DNA of 33,500 nt, taken from assembly GCF_964340395.1 (NCBI RefSeq), contig NC_135549.1:28941595-28975094 (forward strand), in the 5' to 3' direction. This document shows, in pieces, positions 1-21,500 of this stretch. How positions within the stretch are numbered: the stretch's first letter is position 1; the number at the start of each line of letters is the position of its first letter. The notes under the pieces are model-generated. The model was not told the origin of the DNA. It did no database searches and worked only from the letters and a program-made list of their open reading frames with translations. The DNA is from Glandiceps talaboti (Eukaryota > Hemichordata > Enteropneusta > Spengelidae). The translations under genes and the position numbers were made by a program.

Positions 1-630
1 TATCTATTTCATTGCCCATTTTTCGAGTGCTGCCTAAAACAATTTATCACAGCGCTGTAAGAAGTTACTGTTCACTTCGATAGTACTACTAATCATTTAG
101 CTTTAAAACTGTACAGGGTATTTAAACTGAGGGGCATTCTGTAATGAGTTGGCATATTTATATAGCGCGGTGAAGTAGAATCGAAAAGGAATCGGAAATC
201 ACAGTTCGTGCAGGTCTTGGTAACTTTTTATGGTATTGTTTTTAATACACATGCTATTTTATTGGTAGACTACTCAAGTCTGGCTTTTGATGAAGCAGCT
301 GTTATTAGATCCATGTATGAACATTTTGAATAAAATTAAAATATTGATATTTATAAACGTTAATTTACTCTGGGTATTTTTTTCTTTTCTTTTCTTCGTT
401 AATCTGAAACCAATGATGAATATCTATAAGTAGTTTCATGGGGGGGGGGGGGGGGCTTGGAGGACATCTCAGACTCCGCCGTTGGATAAATTGACTGATT
501 CGAAGTTGTTTCGTATGGACAAGATAATTCAATCAAATTCACCCAACTGGATAAATTCTGAGTTAGAATCAACTCGTTATTCAACATCTGTACATCTTGT
601 TATAGCTCTTCCTATCAAATAATATAAAGG
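1..630. other. intergenic, no gene seen
   Basis: AT-rich sequence without a convincing exon on either strand. An AATAAA-like stretch near 328 could belong to the 3' end of a gene outside the window, but nothing supports that. A 16-base G run lies at 440-455. Confidence 0.5.
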
Positions 631-714
631 TAGTCTGTAAGATACAGACATTCGTACCACGCTATCAGTCAGCACTCAGATAGGGCTTGACAACACGACG
701 TATCTTACAGTCTG
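631..714. repeat. short terminal-inverted-repeat element, copy 1
   Basis: The left end AGTCTGTAAGATAC (632-645) is matched by an inverted copy at 700-713 with one mismatch. The same ends recur at 2266, 15849, 22586 and 23066, so this is a dispersed MITE-like family. No coding capacity. The interior is AT/GC-mixed and includes an ACGACG motif next to the right end, also seen in other copies. Confidence 0.6.
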
Positions 715-1190
715 TCAAATAAGGCTACTGCTGTAATATGGGAAATCACACAAATGAAGAACACAGACCTGTTCTAGAGGTGACACCCCCTGGATGTAAA
801 ACTATAGAGCCCAATCTACACATGTCAATCATCTTTGATGTCCTTCAAGTACATCACCTCATTTAGATTTACTTGGTAGTTTATTCAGTAAATTAGGCCA
901 CCGTTTGCACAAAATGAAAATAAATATTTAAAAAATATAAATATACAGAAAATAATCGGAATAGAGCGTTATAAGCGAAATAATCATTACAGAAGCTGAT
1001 GATAGTAAAGATAACATAATCATCACAGAAGCTGAATTACATGTTTTTAATGATCTCATTCCTTCATTTTAAAACTATAAGCAACACATTTGGCTAGATT
1101 CTGGATTGTCTTGTCAGAAGTACATGACTTTAAATTTGAAAATTTGTCATTTAATAATAGATATTAAATGGTTATAGTCAGTAAGTGTAT
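715..1190. other. intergenic, nothing recognised
   Basis: No exon, RNA gene or clear repeat seen. Short AT-rich direct repeats of the type 'ATCATTACAGAAGCTGA' occur twice near 980-1035. Confidence 0.4.
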
Positions 1191-1305
1191 GGTCTTTGGT
1201 GGTTACTTTTGTTTAAAGGGGCAGAGTCTGTAACTGTGTGCCCTTTGGTGGTTACTTTGTCTGAGAGTAAAGTCTGTAACTTTATGATATTTGGTGGTTA
1301 CCTTG
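1191..1305. repeat. short tandem repeat, about 46-49 bp unit
   Basis: The motif TTTGGTGGTTAC begins at about 1195, 1244 and 1290, and AGTCTGTAAC lies between the copies at about 1225 and 1271. This gives a little over two diverged units. No function is apparent. Confidence 0.55.
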
Positions 1306-1400
1306 TGTTTCATGCATGGATATATCCTTATATTATACCAACCAATATAACACATTGAATCATATCTAGTAAACTGTATAGATCTCGACATATATTTAAA

Positions 1401-1539
1401 CAATAATGTACGCCCTCCCAGCCCATAATGGACGAAAGCAAACTTTGAACGACATAATGGGCGAGGTGACAGCCGAGCCCATTATGGAGTGCAAAGTTTG
1501 CTTGAGTCCATTATGGACTGGGAGGGCATACATTATTGT
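1401..1539. repeat. near-perfect 139-bp foldback (MITE-like hairpin)
   Basis: The two ends are reverse complements: CAATAATGTACGCCCTCCCA at the left and its complement, with one change, at the right. The match continues inward through CCATAATGGAC, AGCAAACTTTG and CATAATGGGC, so each arm is about 60 bp around a loop of roughly 14 bases. No open reading frame of note. The form is typical of a non-autonomous foldback DNA element. Confidence 0.75.
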
Positions 1540-1956
1540 TATTATTTTATAGTTTTGCCAATTCCAGTGAATTTGTAGACCGAGAAACGCAAAACAACGT
1601 ATAATATACACAGCGCTGAACATCGTCTGCCATGTTCGGCCCGGAAGCTGAATACTAATCATAGCGACACACGTACGTACACGTACACACACATATACAC
1701 TTCAATGAACTGCTGTGAACACAAATTTGTTTCATGAATGCGTTGTATTTTTACACAGTGGAAATGACAATCATAAGTAACAACATACATTTCGAAAAGA
1801 TACCTAGTCGTATGAAGAAACAGAACAAATAAGCTTGTATTGTTATGCTCGTTCCGGGGCCGCGATGCCCAATAACGGAGTACATTATCAGTAATAATGT
1901 ACGGCGATGACGTCACAAAATTCACTGGAATTGGTAATGCTATAATATAATAAGAT
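1535..1956. repeat. segment bounded by inverted repeats, beside the 139-bp hairpin
   Basis: CCAATTCCAGTGAATTTG near 1558-1575 is inverted near 1915-1934. The flanking AT-rich sequence (ATTATTTTATAG-like at the left, CTATAATATAATA-like at the right) extends the match to about 35 bp. Inside, near 1881-1904, is another small palindrome around TACATTAT. The left arm overlaps the right end of the hairpin at 1401-1539, suggesting a nested or composite element. Confidence 0.45.
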
Positions 1957-2265
1957 ATAAAATGAAACTTTATATCATAACACATTTCTGAGGTACAAAC
2001 ATATTTAAATCGCACCAGTCTCAATTTATAAAGAATCTTTGTGCCCAATTCACCACCTCTATCAGCTGAATGTCGATATGTTTCGCACGTAGTTTGTTTT
2101 CATGTTGACTTTAGCCGAATAGGGAGCCTATGTTGCCCCTTTAATGATCACTATGAAATGTAATTGTTAGAAGCAGCTTATAAACTAACCTTGATTTTAA
2201 ACTTAGTCTTAGCACGTTGTGTGAGTATGGTCATTAGAATGACCAGAGTTCATCATTTTTCAATA

Positions 2266-2373
2266 TAGTCGGTAAGGTACTCCGTAACGGAGCGCCCTCG
2301 CACATCGGTAAACCCCTAGGCCTCTAGCTCACGAGGCCGGTGAGGGCGGAGCGACACATCGTATTTCAATACT
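2266..2373. repeat. short terminal-inverted-repeat element, copy 2
   Basis: It begins TAGTCGGTAAGGTAC, a variant of the family end TAGTCTGTAAGATAC, and ends in a degenerate inverted copy. The interior contains CCGGTGAGGGCGGAGCGACAC, the reverse complement of the core of copy 3 at 15849-15969, so these two copies lie in opposite orientation. Confidence 0.55.
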
Positions 2374-3886
2374 CCTAGCCTAGTATCCGTTCATTTATCC
2401 AACGGTTAATCTGATTAAAAGCATTTTTTTAAGCGAAAGATGGGCTGCGTAAATTTTCCAGCATATTTTCTGCCCCATTGCATTTCTAGTTGATACTAGC
2501 TCACACATTAGCAAATAAAATCTTCTGTATGATTTTTAAAATATTTTTCTAATCTAGATTTGAGATGAATGGTGACATTTCTGTTTGGTTGTTTGAAGGC
2601 AATGCATCGTTTATAGAGATAGACATAGAATTCAAAACATGATGATCATGAATGTCAAGGATTATCAATATTTCCCGTTGTACATGATTATGTGATATAA
2701 AAAATTCATTATAATTACATAAATCAATGAATAATCAACTATAGTCTTATAAATTTGATCATTTCAAATACGCGTGGTTATATCGTAAAGTTACCATACC
2801 TCATCAATTGAAATGTTGGCTGTGTTTTGGGGGTCTTTATTTGGTTTATTTTTAGCTCTTTCCAAAACCGTTTTCCGGTTTTATTTTTCATCCGACGCTT
2901 ACTTCAGCGAGTATATCGAGCTGTTGAACGCAATATACATCATTTTCAGACTTTATAGACAACCCCATAAAAAACTTAAGTCATTTTTTGAGAATAGTGA
3001 CGAGGCACTAGCTAATCGCTTTGCTATTAAACAGCTTATAGCTTGCTTACAACGAAACATTCAGCGCGTACGATTTGAAAATGGCTGATATTAAATTCGA
3101 AGCCACGCTAGATGATAAAGTACTCTGTATAATAAATAAGACCACGATAGTGCAGTCCAAGGAATTGCCATGACTTCAAATTACTAACTTGGTGGTAATT
3201 CAATTCTATAATATATCAGGAACATTAAAACTGTCGTCTTATTTGTTGTCATGGCAACCTAACACCACTTCTAATACACATAGAATAGTTTACATTAAAT
3301 TCATTTGATGACGTGTACATACCAAAAAGGCCGAGTTCTATTAATTAATATGTTTCTGTATCAATAATCTTCCATCGTAACAAAGCTAGAAGGACGTTTC
3401 GATAATATAACACAATGAATCCGTTGATTTCAATGACACTGCCTGTATTATGTACACTGAATGCCCTCAATAGCAACAACCTTCAATTATGTGTAAAACT
3501 CCATTCAACCGTCGATGTCGTCACAATTGCCGCGAAGCCATTCGCCATGAATCAGTAACACTAACAGGTAGAAGGCGTACATGGAGGGGTGGGGGGGGGG
3601 GGGGGCGGGGTCAGACTACTAGAGCAAATCTGTGGCTATTTGCCATGGTTCATAAGCTAACAACAATTCCTTGTGACTCGGTTCGTTGATCAGAAGACTA
3701 TCTATAGATAATAAGTCCATGAAATTAAATATTAATAAAATATTACAGTTCATGTATTTTAGGTAAAATTGAGAAAAACAAGTTTTTTGTCAATTATATC
3801 TTACATATGATTTAGTAACATTAAGATTGCGACATCCCGATTTCCTCGCATTCCATATTCCCTCTGCGGCGAATGTTTGGTTGGTT
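2374..3886. other. intergenic upstream of gene A
   Basis: No recognised gene. An open frame of 91 codons at 2813-3088 (plus strand) encodes a mildly hydrophobic start and a basic end, resembling nothing I know and showing no splice context, so I leave it uncalled. A 15-base G run lies at 3591-3605. The last few hundred bases should contain the promoter of gene A. Confidence 0.4.
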
Positions 3887-3899
3887 GTTGCATAGCAAC
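3887..3899. promoter_or_regulatory. RFX X-box-like motif upstream of gene A
   Basis: GTTGCATAGCAAC is an imperfect palindrome of two half-sites (GTTGC and AGCAAC) matching the RFX-factor X-box pattern. It ends 176 bases before the start codon at 4076. Gene B has a similar 13-mer at almost the same distance. RFX sites typically mark genes used in ciliated cells. Function here is inference. Confidence 0.45.
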
Positions 3900-4075
3900 T
3901 AACAATAATGTTTGCCGTGTATCAATAAACGCGTTCGTTTCAATCGAGAGTGTTGTACTGGCATGGTACATCACACAGTGGGATCTCACACGGGATTTAG
4001 TCCTTTCTCGTTCAATTTTTAGCTGGTTACACTTTTTTATCTTTATATTCGCAACGGTAAATCATTATACAAGTC

Positions 4076-14462
<10,387 letters not shown>

Positions 14463-14650
14463 ACACACACACGTCAGGATGGGATCGACTTCAAAGTACA
14501 ACTTTGGAGCGAGAGCCTCGGAGGGGCCAAGGAAAGGATGCTGGTGGGTGAGGTGGGGGGGACTAATTCACAGTGCAAGGTTAATCTATTAAAAGTTTGT
14601 CAGAAATCCGTATATTTTTAAAAGCAAGATGCCAATGTTAGTAAAGTATC

Positions 14651-14661
14651 GTTTGTTTGTT

Positions 14662-14716
<55 letters not shown>

Positions 14717-14743
14717 TTGTTTGTTTGTTTGTTTGTTTGTTTG
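14651..14743. repeat. (TTTG)n-(TCTG)n-(TTTG)n microsatellite
   Basis: A TCTG block is bracketed by TTTG blocks on both sides, consistent with point mutation spreading inside an older tetranucleotide array. Confidence 0.9.
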
Positions 14744-14838
14744 TTGAATTGGAATATATCCATGATATCAGAGTACTAAAACATCTGACTTGCTATGCTT
14801 TGAAATATTAAACTTTTTTATTGTGACGGAAAGTGACA

Positions 14839-14908
14839 TGTGTATGTATGTATGTATGTGTGTGTGCGTGCGTGCGTGCGTGCGCGCGCGTGCGTGTGTG
14901 TGTGTGTT
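14839..14908. repeat. (GTAT)n-(GTGC)n-(GC)n-(GT)n microsatellite
   Basis: Alternating purine-pyrimidine sequence over about 70 bases with a short GCGCGCG core. Confidence 0.85.
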
Positions 14909-15172
14909 TATGTATTCAAGTATATACTTATGTATGGTGATAGATGAATTGAAGGAAATCAACAGGTTGCCACCATTATTTCTATCAGCTAGCTGTCATC
15001 TGTAAATCCAGTTTGTGGATATCATTTTCCTTACATTCGAAACTCTGTCTGGAAATTTACAATTATTGTCACCAAATCCGTAGAGACGGAAAATCTTCCT
15101 CAAACTACTTTTAATGTAATCAACGTTAATTTGCTATATGTGATCTTTCAAGTCTGAAAACAAAGGAATGGA

Positions 15173-15178
15173 AATAAA
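15173..15178 (+). terminator. candidate poly(A) signal of gene A
   Basis: First AATAAA on the plus strand after the stop at 14462, implying a 3' UTR of about 0.7 kb. Another lies near 15558. Neither has been tested. Confidence 0.35.
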
Positions 15179-15848
15179 ATTATTGTTTCTGCGAATTTTT
15201 GATCACCAAACTTGCGTGTTGTGTATATTTTCTGACGATGAAACTATTGGTTGGAATAACAACGACAATCTGGGGACAATGTCGCCAATTTGAGTATTTC
15301 TTTTTCCAGATGTAAACACATTGTCAATTCGCTGAATTATTATCCGAACATGTCGTTTCACCAACGGCTACATGTGAGGGATAGTCAATCTGAAAATCCG
15401 ATCTATATGTGGGCTAATTTACCTCGGAATTTTTGCCTGAATTGACATTCCTGATACATGTTTACGTTTTCGACTTGATGACCGCCTCTGTTGGAGGGAT
15501 AGTCTGGTGAAAGTAATCTACGGGTTCTATGCTGTAACATATCCTCTCATCCGTTCCTAATAAAACATGGCACCCTTCCCCGGGCTTTGCCAACCACATT
15601 CATTTACACGTAATATTTCCCACCCCCTCTCCCCCTGTCTCCAGACGGTAAAATCACAGGGTTAGGCGAGCGTGTAACTGATTGATCGAGCGATCGGTCA
15701 TTTTATTGATTGATTGATTATTTGACTGAATGATTGATCGATTGAATGATTAAATTTTGTGGTGAAATAAAACTTATTTTGTGTGCGATGATTGATCAAC
15801 TGAATGATTTTTGTGGTGATATAAACCCTTTTTTCTTACTCTCCTTGG

Positions 15849-15969
15849 CTAGTCTTCTCTCTGTGATAAAATACGTCGACGTGTCGCTCCGCCCTCACCG
15901 GCCTCCTCTCTCCCGACGTCCGAGGGGTTGGCCGATGTGTGAGGGCGCCATGTCGTACGTTACAGACTA
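15849..15969. repeat. short terminal-inverted-repeat element, copy 3
   Basis: The left end TAGTCT...ATACGTCG is interrupted by a few bases. The right end CGTACGTTACAGACTA matches the family end in inverse. The core GTGTCGCTCCGCCCTCACCG is the reverse complement of copy 2. Confidence 0.55.
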
Positions 15970-16287
15970 CCCCTGTCTCGTGATAGTGGAAGCTCTCCCC
16001 CATAATATCAGCTGTACTTTTTTTCCATTTTATGTAAAAAGTATAACTTCTGTGGGGTTTTCCTTACATCTTGAAGTCTTAATAACTTGGACAATATTAT
16101 AACCGTTGTCTGAATTTCATCAAGAGTTTCATACCATATGTGACACCACCACAACCCCACCCCCCCCCCATCCCCACCCCCATAAGTGTGAGCACACTCA
16201 GCATTGCACAATCATTTGCTTGAGGTAAGTAATTGTCTGAGCCAAACGCCCCGGTTAAATTTTTAAAAGGCGATTGTTTGTGTATGG

Positions 16288-16300
16288 GTTGCTTGACAAC
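16288..16300. promoter_or_regulatory. RFX X-box-like motif upstream of gene B
   Basis: GTTGCTTGACAAC: half-site GTTGC, then GACAAC, with one departure from the RGYAAC half-site. It ends 188 bases before the start at 16489. A TATATA at about 16306-16311 follows immediately. Weaker than the gene A motif, but at a matching position. Confidence 0.35.
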
Positions 16301-16488
16301 GCACCTATATAGGGCGAACTCTATTCAACCACACAATTATACACGTATATGACAATGGAAGCTGTCAGAGTTTGTCACAATAATCGCTGACCACACTGCA
16401 CTACTGGGTTCACTTGGTATGGTTCGTCTGATATAGTGTAACCAGTATTTCTGTTATCGTTTCGTGTTATACCACCTTTCTACCCGTC

Positions 16489-16501
16489 ATGGCTTTACCA
16501 G
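16489..16501 (+). CDS. SSUH2: gene B exon 1 (start)
   Basis: M-A-L-P plus one base of a Gly codon, donor GTGAGT. Same length, phase and GTCATGGC context as gene A exon 1. Confidence 0.75.
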
Positions 16502-17420
16502 GTGAGTGAACTTTGTTTTACGAAGTTACCTTTTCTGCATTAAATTCCAAAATCTCTTTCGTTTCACTGTTATATAATGTTTGACATACGTGTGAGTCCA
16601 CAGAACCGCCATGACGGTCTCATATACAATATTCCAGTAAATCAGTGTTTACCTGACGTCACACACTGCTTCCATTTGACTTAAGCTGGTCGCTGATCAT
16701 TTTTTTTTTTATATATTGTGTCAATTGCAACGGATTTGAAATTGACACAGTTAAACTTTGTGTCAATTTCAATTGTCTGAATATAACATGTATATGTGTA
16801 GACCTTGGATTTGGCATACCTGACCTAGTTTTAGTTTACATTGGCTTCGACACGTGAAGGACATTGGACACTCGTGTTTGGAGATCATAAAAAAGGGTTT
16901 ATGTTCAGCACCTAAACCCATTTCTACCCTGTACTACATACGTCTAAACGTCAGAGAAGTCAGTCCACTGTTCTCAGTAAATTCTTGCCTACAGGTATTA
17001 AATGACCTATGATGTCTCGTGTTCTAAGACACTCAAATATGATGTGTTGTGGTATTGACTTATCAACTCTGAATATAGCTATCGTTATGTACATTGTCTG
17101 TAGGTACATGCAGGTCAAACCTCTCAAAGGAAGTCTACTGGCATCCAAGCTAGTCTTATAGGGTACACAGAAAATCTGTGTCCTCATGAATATGTACTCT
17201 TAAGCATATGGCAAACACATGCCGTACTTGTAACGAATCTGTCAAAACACACACACATACACACACGCACGCACGCACGCGCGCGCGCGCGCGCACACAC
17301 ACACACACACATACATACATACATACATACATACATACATACATACATACATACATGTCATACATACATACATACATACATACATACATACATACATACA
17401 TACACACACAGACACACACA

Positions 17421-17496
<76 letters not shown>

Positions 17497-18480
17497 GTTT
17501 GAGCTATTTCCTTCCCGTATATTATCAGGGCAGCCAATGGAGGGACAAGTCTACAATCCTTGGGCCAATGTCAACGTCGGAGAAACCCTACCAGGCTACA
17601 GTGCAGGTGTAAATTACGACCCAAAACAATCAGGGGGCAACTACGGACCAAACCAACCTGGAGCCAACTATGGACCAAACCAACCAGGGGCCAATTTCGG
17701 ACCAAACCAACCTGGAGCCAACTACGGACCAAACCAACCAGGGGCCAACTACGGACCAAACCAACCAGGGGCCAATTACGGACCAAACCAACCAGGGGCC
17801 AATTACGGTCCAGACCAACCAGGGGCCAACTATGGGCCAAACCAAGCAGGGGCCAACTACGGACCAAACCAACCAGGGGCCAATTACGGACCAAACCAAC
17901 CAGGGGCCAATTACGGTCCAGACCAACCAGGGGCCAACTATGGGCCAAACCAACCAGGCTACAATCCAGGCGCCAACTATCATGGAGGGGGACTTCCACC
18001 ACCACAACATCATGTACCACCGGGGTCGGCGAGACCACCTGAAATATCTACATCGTAAGTTGGACTTCGTAGGTCAATTATGACAATCTTACCATGTCAA
18101 TAGATGTAAGTCTTAAAATAAAGTTTTCAATAAAACAGATTTTAATTTTCGCATACGCGATAGTCAACTAATATGGTAGTGAACGGAGAGAAAACTATTT
18201 GATTCCTCTCATTAGTATATTTTCATTTCTTTCATCTATAATCTCTCACAGGGCAGCTAATGTCACGGAGGAAGATGCGCGAGAACTGTTACTTGAATAT
18301 GTTAATCAACAAAGTTGTTGGGGTTCCAAGGCTGCCAAACAAATGACAATAGAAGCTATTCACCCATCAAGTGCTCTTCATGTAAGTATTGATTGATTGA
18401 TGGGATATTTATATGAATTATGATGCACTGCGTACAATTAACTATGTTGACTGCTGAACTCTTGTTTTGCTTCCAATGTT

Positions 18481-18543
<63 letters not shown>

Positions 18544-21500
18544 GCCTGCCTGCCTGTCTTTCCGTCCGTGCCTGTCTGTATGTCTGTCTGTCTGCCTGTC
18601 TGTCTGCGTGCCTGCCATATGTCTATCAGTCAGTATGTATTTGTCTATAAATCTATCTCTGTAGACCTTGCATTGTTTTCCCACTATAAACAACCTATCT
18701 AATATCGCTATTATCGTATTTCGTGTTACATGTGTTGATGTTTCCGAACAGTGCCATTTTACGACACGTTTATTGAAGTTTACTCTGACAATTTCTGAGT
18801 GTGTACAGGAATCAAATCATTAAGGTTATGTAAATGCCATGCTACAAGTCTCTCTTTCAAGTAGTGTGAATTTAGTACGTTTCGGTAAGTATAACGACAC
18901 AATTTTTTATTTTTTTATGGTAAAACTAACACAGTGCTCCTTTAATTGTATATTTTCCCATTCCATTTCAGTACCAACTCGAAACATTTACAGAGTCTCG
19001 GTACACCAGCCGAGATTACGAACCGTACTCCGGTGGTCGCATTGATGGCCCAGAGAATGGAAAACCACCGGACATGTGGGATATGCCATGTAAACCTGGA
19101 GCGTTCTTTTACACTCAAAACAGATACATCGAAATTCCACACACGGCAAATATTCAGGTACTTCTAAAACGTCTTCAAGTGGGGGTTTTAAATTTAAAAA
19201 AAACAGACAACGATCGCAATTTGAGAGGACATTTCTATGTGAGTTGAGACTTGGTGAATTGTTATATTCAACCAAATGCATAGTCGAGTTCCAAACTGGT
19301 ACAGTATTACGTATCAAAAACTTCATTACTTAAAAAAAAGTAATGAAGCTTTTAATACGTGATACTGTACTAGTTTGGAACTAGACACCAAACGCAACGA
19401 TTATTTCCAGTAATAGACAGGTTCGGCTACAAGTTTTACGTAGTAGTGTGTATGCTGCTACTTTGCAAAGATAGAACAAACAGCAATGACTGTGTGCTAT
19501 TGAACACATATTGCCTGGCCATGAGGGCTATAGCACCCGTTTATTACACCCGAGGGACTGTGAGTTACCAGAATCACATGCTATTTCCCGAGGCCAACGG
19601 CCGAGGGAAATAGCATGTGATTCTGGTAACTCACAGTCACGAGGGGGTAATGAACGGGTGCTATAGCCCGAATATAGGCCAGGCAATATGTGTTTTATAA
19701 TATACCTCATGCTGTGAACTCGCGGTGGCAGACGACATCGTCAGAAGCTGCCATTTTGACCTGCTGTGAACGCGCGGTGGTCACGTGACTATGTAAAAAT
19801 TGATGGGACTATTCCCCAAGGGAAGTAGTCATTCTATTTTCCTATCACGTGACTGATTCTAGCGAATCATGGCACAGCATTATCACTAGGTATATTATAA
19901 ATATATATATCTTTACCTTGTGGCCAGTCTCACAGAACATGGTATCTTGTCTAATCCAAACTGCATGCTCAATTCTTAACGATTGTAGTTCTTCTTGACA
20001 CATTACAGCCATGTGATGGTTGCCAAGCCAAGGGTTATAATCGATGCACTACCTGTCAGGCAAGCGGCAAAGTCACGTGTACATCGTGTAGTGGACGCGG
20101 ACATACGTGGTCCACTGGTCCGGATGGTAAGAGGGAAGAAAAGACGTGTACTTGGTGTCATGGGTCAGGAGAAAAAGTGTACGTACAAACACAGATTTCA
20201 CCTTCATAAATTCACAATGTATTCTTCCCAAAGATAATTCTTATTGAATCAATACACTTTGTATTTGTTCCATGAAACAAGTCTTCTTCGTTTGAAGACA
20301 TAGCATATATAGCTATAAAATTATTGTGCCTTCGTCGTTCTTAATCAGTAATCTTGGACAAGGCTCACACAACTAAAGAAGTGGTCTGAGGTCAGACCAT
20401 GGGTCCAACGTCTATCCTAGACGGCATTTATGTGATAATATTAGCACAGACACTGGAATGGTGTCTTGCATAATACTATCCTATTGTGCGTGGAATGAAC
20501 CTACTAGTATATAGCAATAACATTGCAAATGTTGCATGTTTCATTATTTAGATGTACACGTTGCAATGGTAGTGGTCGAATCACGTGCACTAAATGCCGT
20601 GGTAAATGTCAACTTAGATATTTCATGTTGCTGACCGTCAGCTAGTAAGTATTAACATTATTCGATTTTCTGATAGTACAATAGAAACCAGTTAAAATGC
20701 AACAGAATGTCGATCGTCTGACGCGACAAACATCACTATAATTTTTATTAACAGTACCTACATCATACCCGAGATGTGACAGTGATTATTTCCAAAGGGT
20801 ACACAAGGAGGGGGTTAGTGTAGCTGCTAAACCGTCGGTATTTCTTTGTTATTACGAGCACTGAATGTACATCTACGGAATCCAAGGCTGTGTGCCCCGA
20901 TTACTATCACCCTTCGGCTTTTGTTCGGCAATCTTCGGAACACAGATCTGAGGTCTTGTTACAAGGCGCCGATTTGGGGTGGGGTGTAACAGAGTAGTTG
21001 TTTGTACATAAGAGCTGAATGATTAATTTCAATAAATGTTAGAAGAATTTAAATTCAACACATGTAAAGAAAATGTAATTAATGTTTGTTAAATTGATAT
21101 GAACTACTTTTTGTTGGTGGTGGTGTGTTTATTTGTCGTGATGATCCAGATTCACTAAATATTTGTGTACGTGTATCTACAGCGTTAACCACGTGACAGG
21201 ACACGTGATGGATAAATCGGGACTAGCTAAAGAGATGATTGAGAATGTAAGTGGTACTACCGTGTTCCAACAAGAAGATCTAAAAGTGACACCAATGTCA
21301 TCCTACCCAGTGGCAGAAATCAATCACCATTCAGCTAGGATTGTGGATGAACACCGTAGATCCTACTCTGGTTTGAAACAACACCAACAGGTATGTATTT
21401 AGATGGTATTCCTCAAGACTTTTCTTCGTTCAGTCAAGGAAAATACGAGTGACCTAAGGGGTCTTTGTCACTACTCGTAGTGACAGCCCTAGGCCACGAG

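Larger units (their letters stand above)
14463..16287. other. spacer between genes A and B
   Basis: Probable 3' UTR of A, two compound microsatellites (14651-14743 and 14839-14908), a (GATT)n-like zone with an imperfect direct duplication near 15680-15830, and one inverted-repeat element (15849-15969). No other gene seen. Confidence 0.55.
19158..20008. other. gene B intron 4 with two foldback elements
   Basis: Two hairpin-forming repeats (19283-19386 and 19503-19694) make up over a third of the intron. After them, AACTCGCGGTGG- and AACGCGCGGTGG-type direct repeats occur near 19716 and 19768, followed by CACGTGAC motifs. Confidence 0.65.

Noticed and set aside
2813-3088. 91-codon open frame on the plus strand
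   Set aside because: Hydrophobic start and basic end but no recognisable family, no splice context and no repeat relation. Length alone is weak evidence in AT-rich DNA.
17156-17491. Long open frames of alternating Cys-Val, Thr-His, Tyr-Ile and similar
   Set aside because: They translate microsatellites here and at 18420-18693, 26690-27079, 28954-29347, 29521-29948, 30615-30888 and 31570-32015. No coding evidence.
17612-17962. Regular 27-bp repeat as a CRISPR-like array
   Set aside because: The units are contiguous, without spacers, and in frame within a spliced animal gene.
17571-18038. Long antisense open frames opposite gene B exon 2
   Set aside because: A by-product of the stop-free 27-bp repeat, which keeps several frames open.
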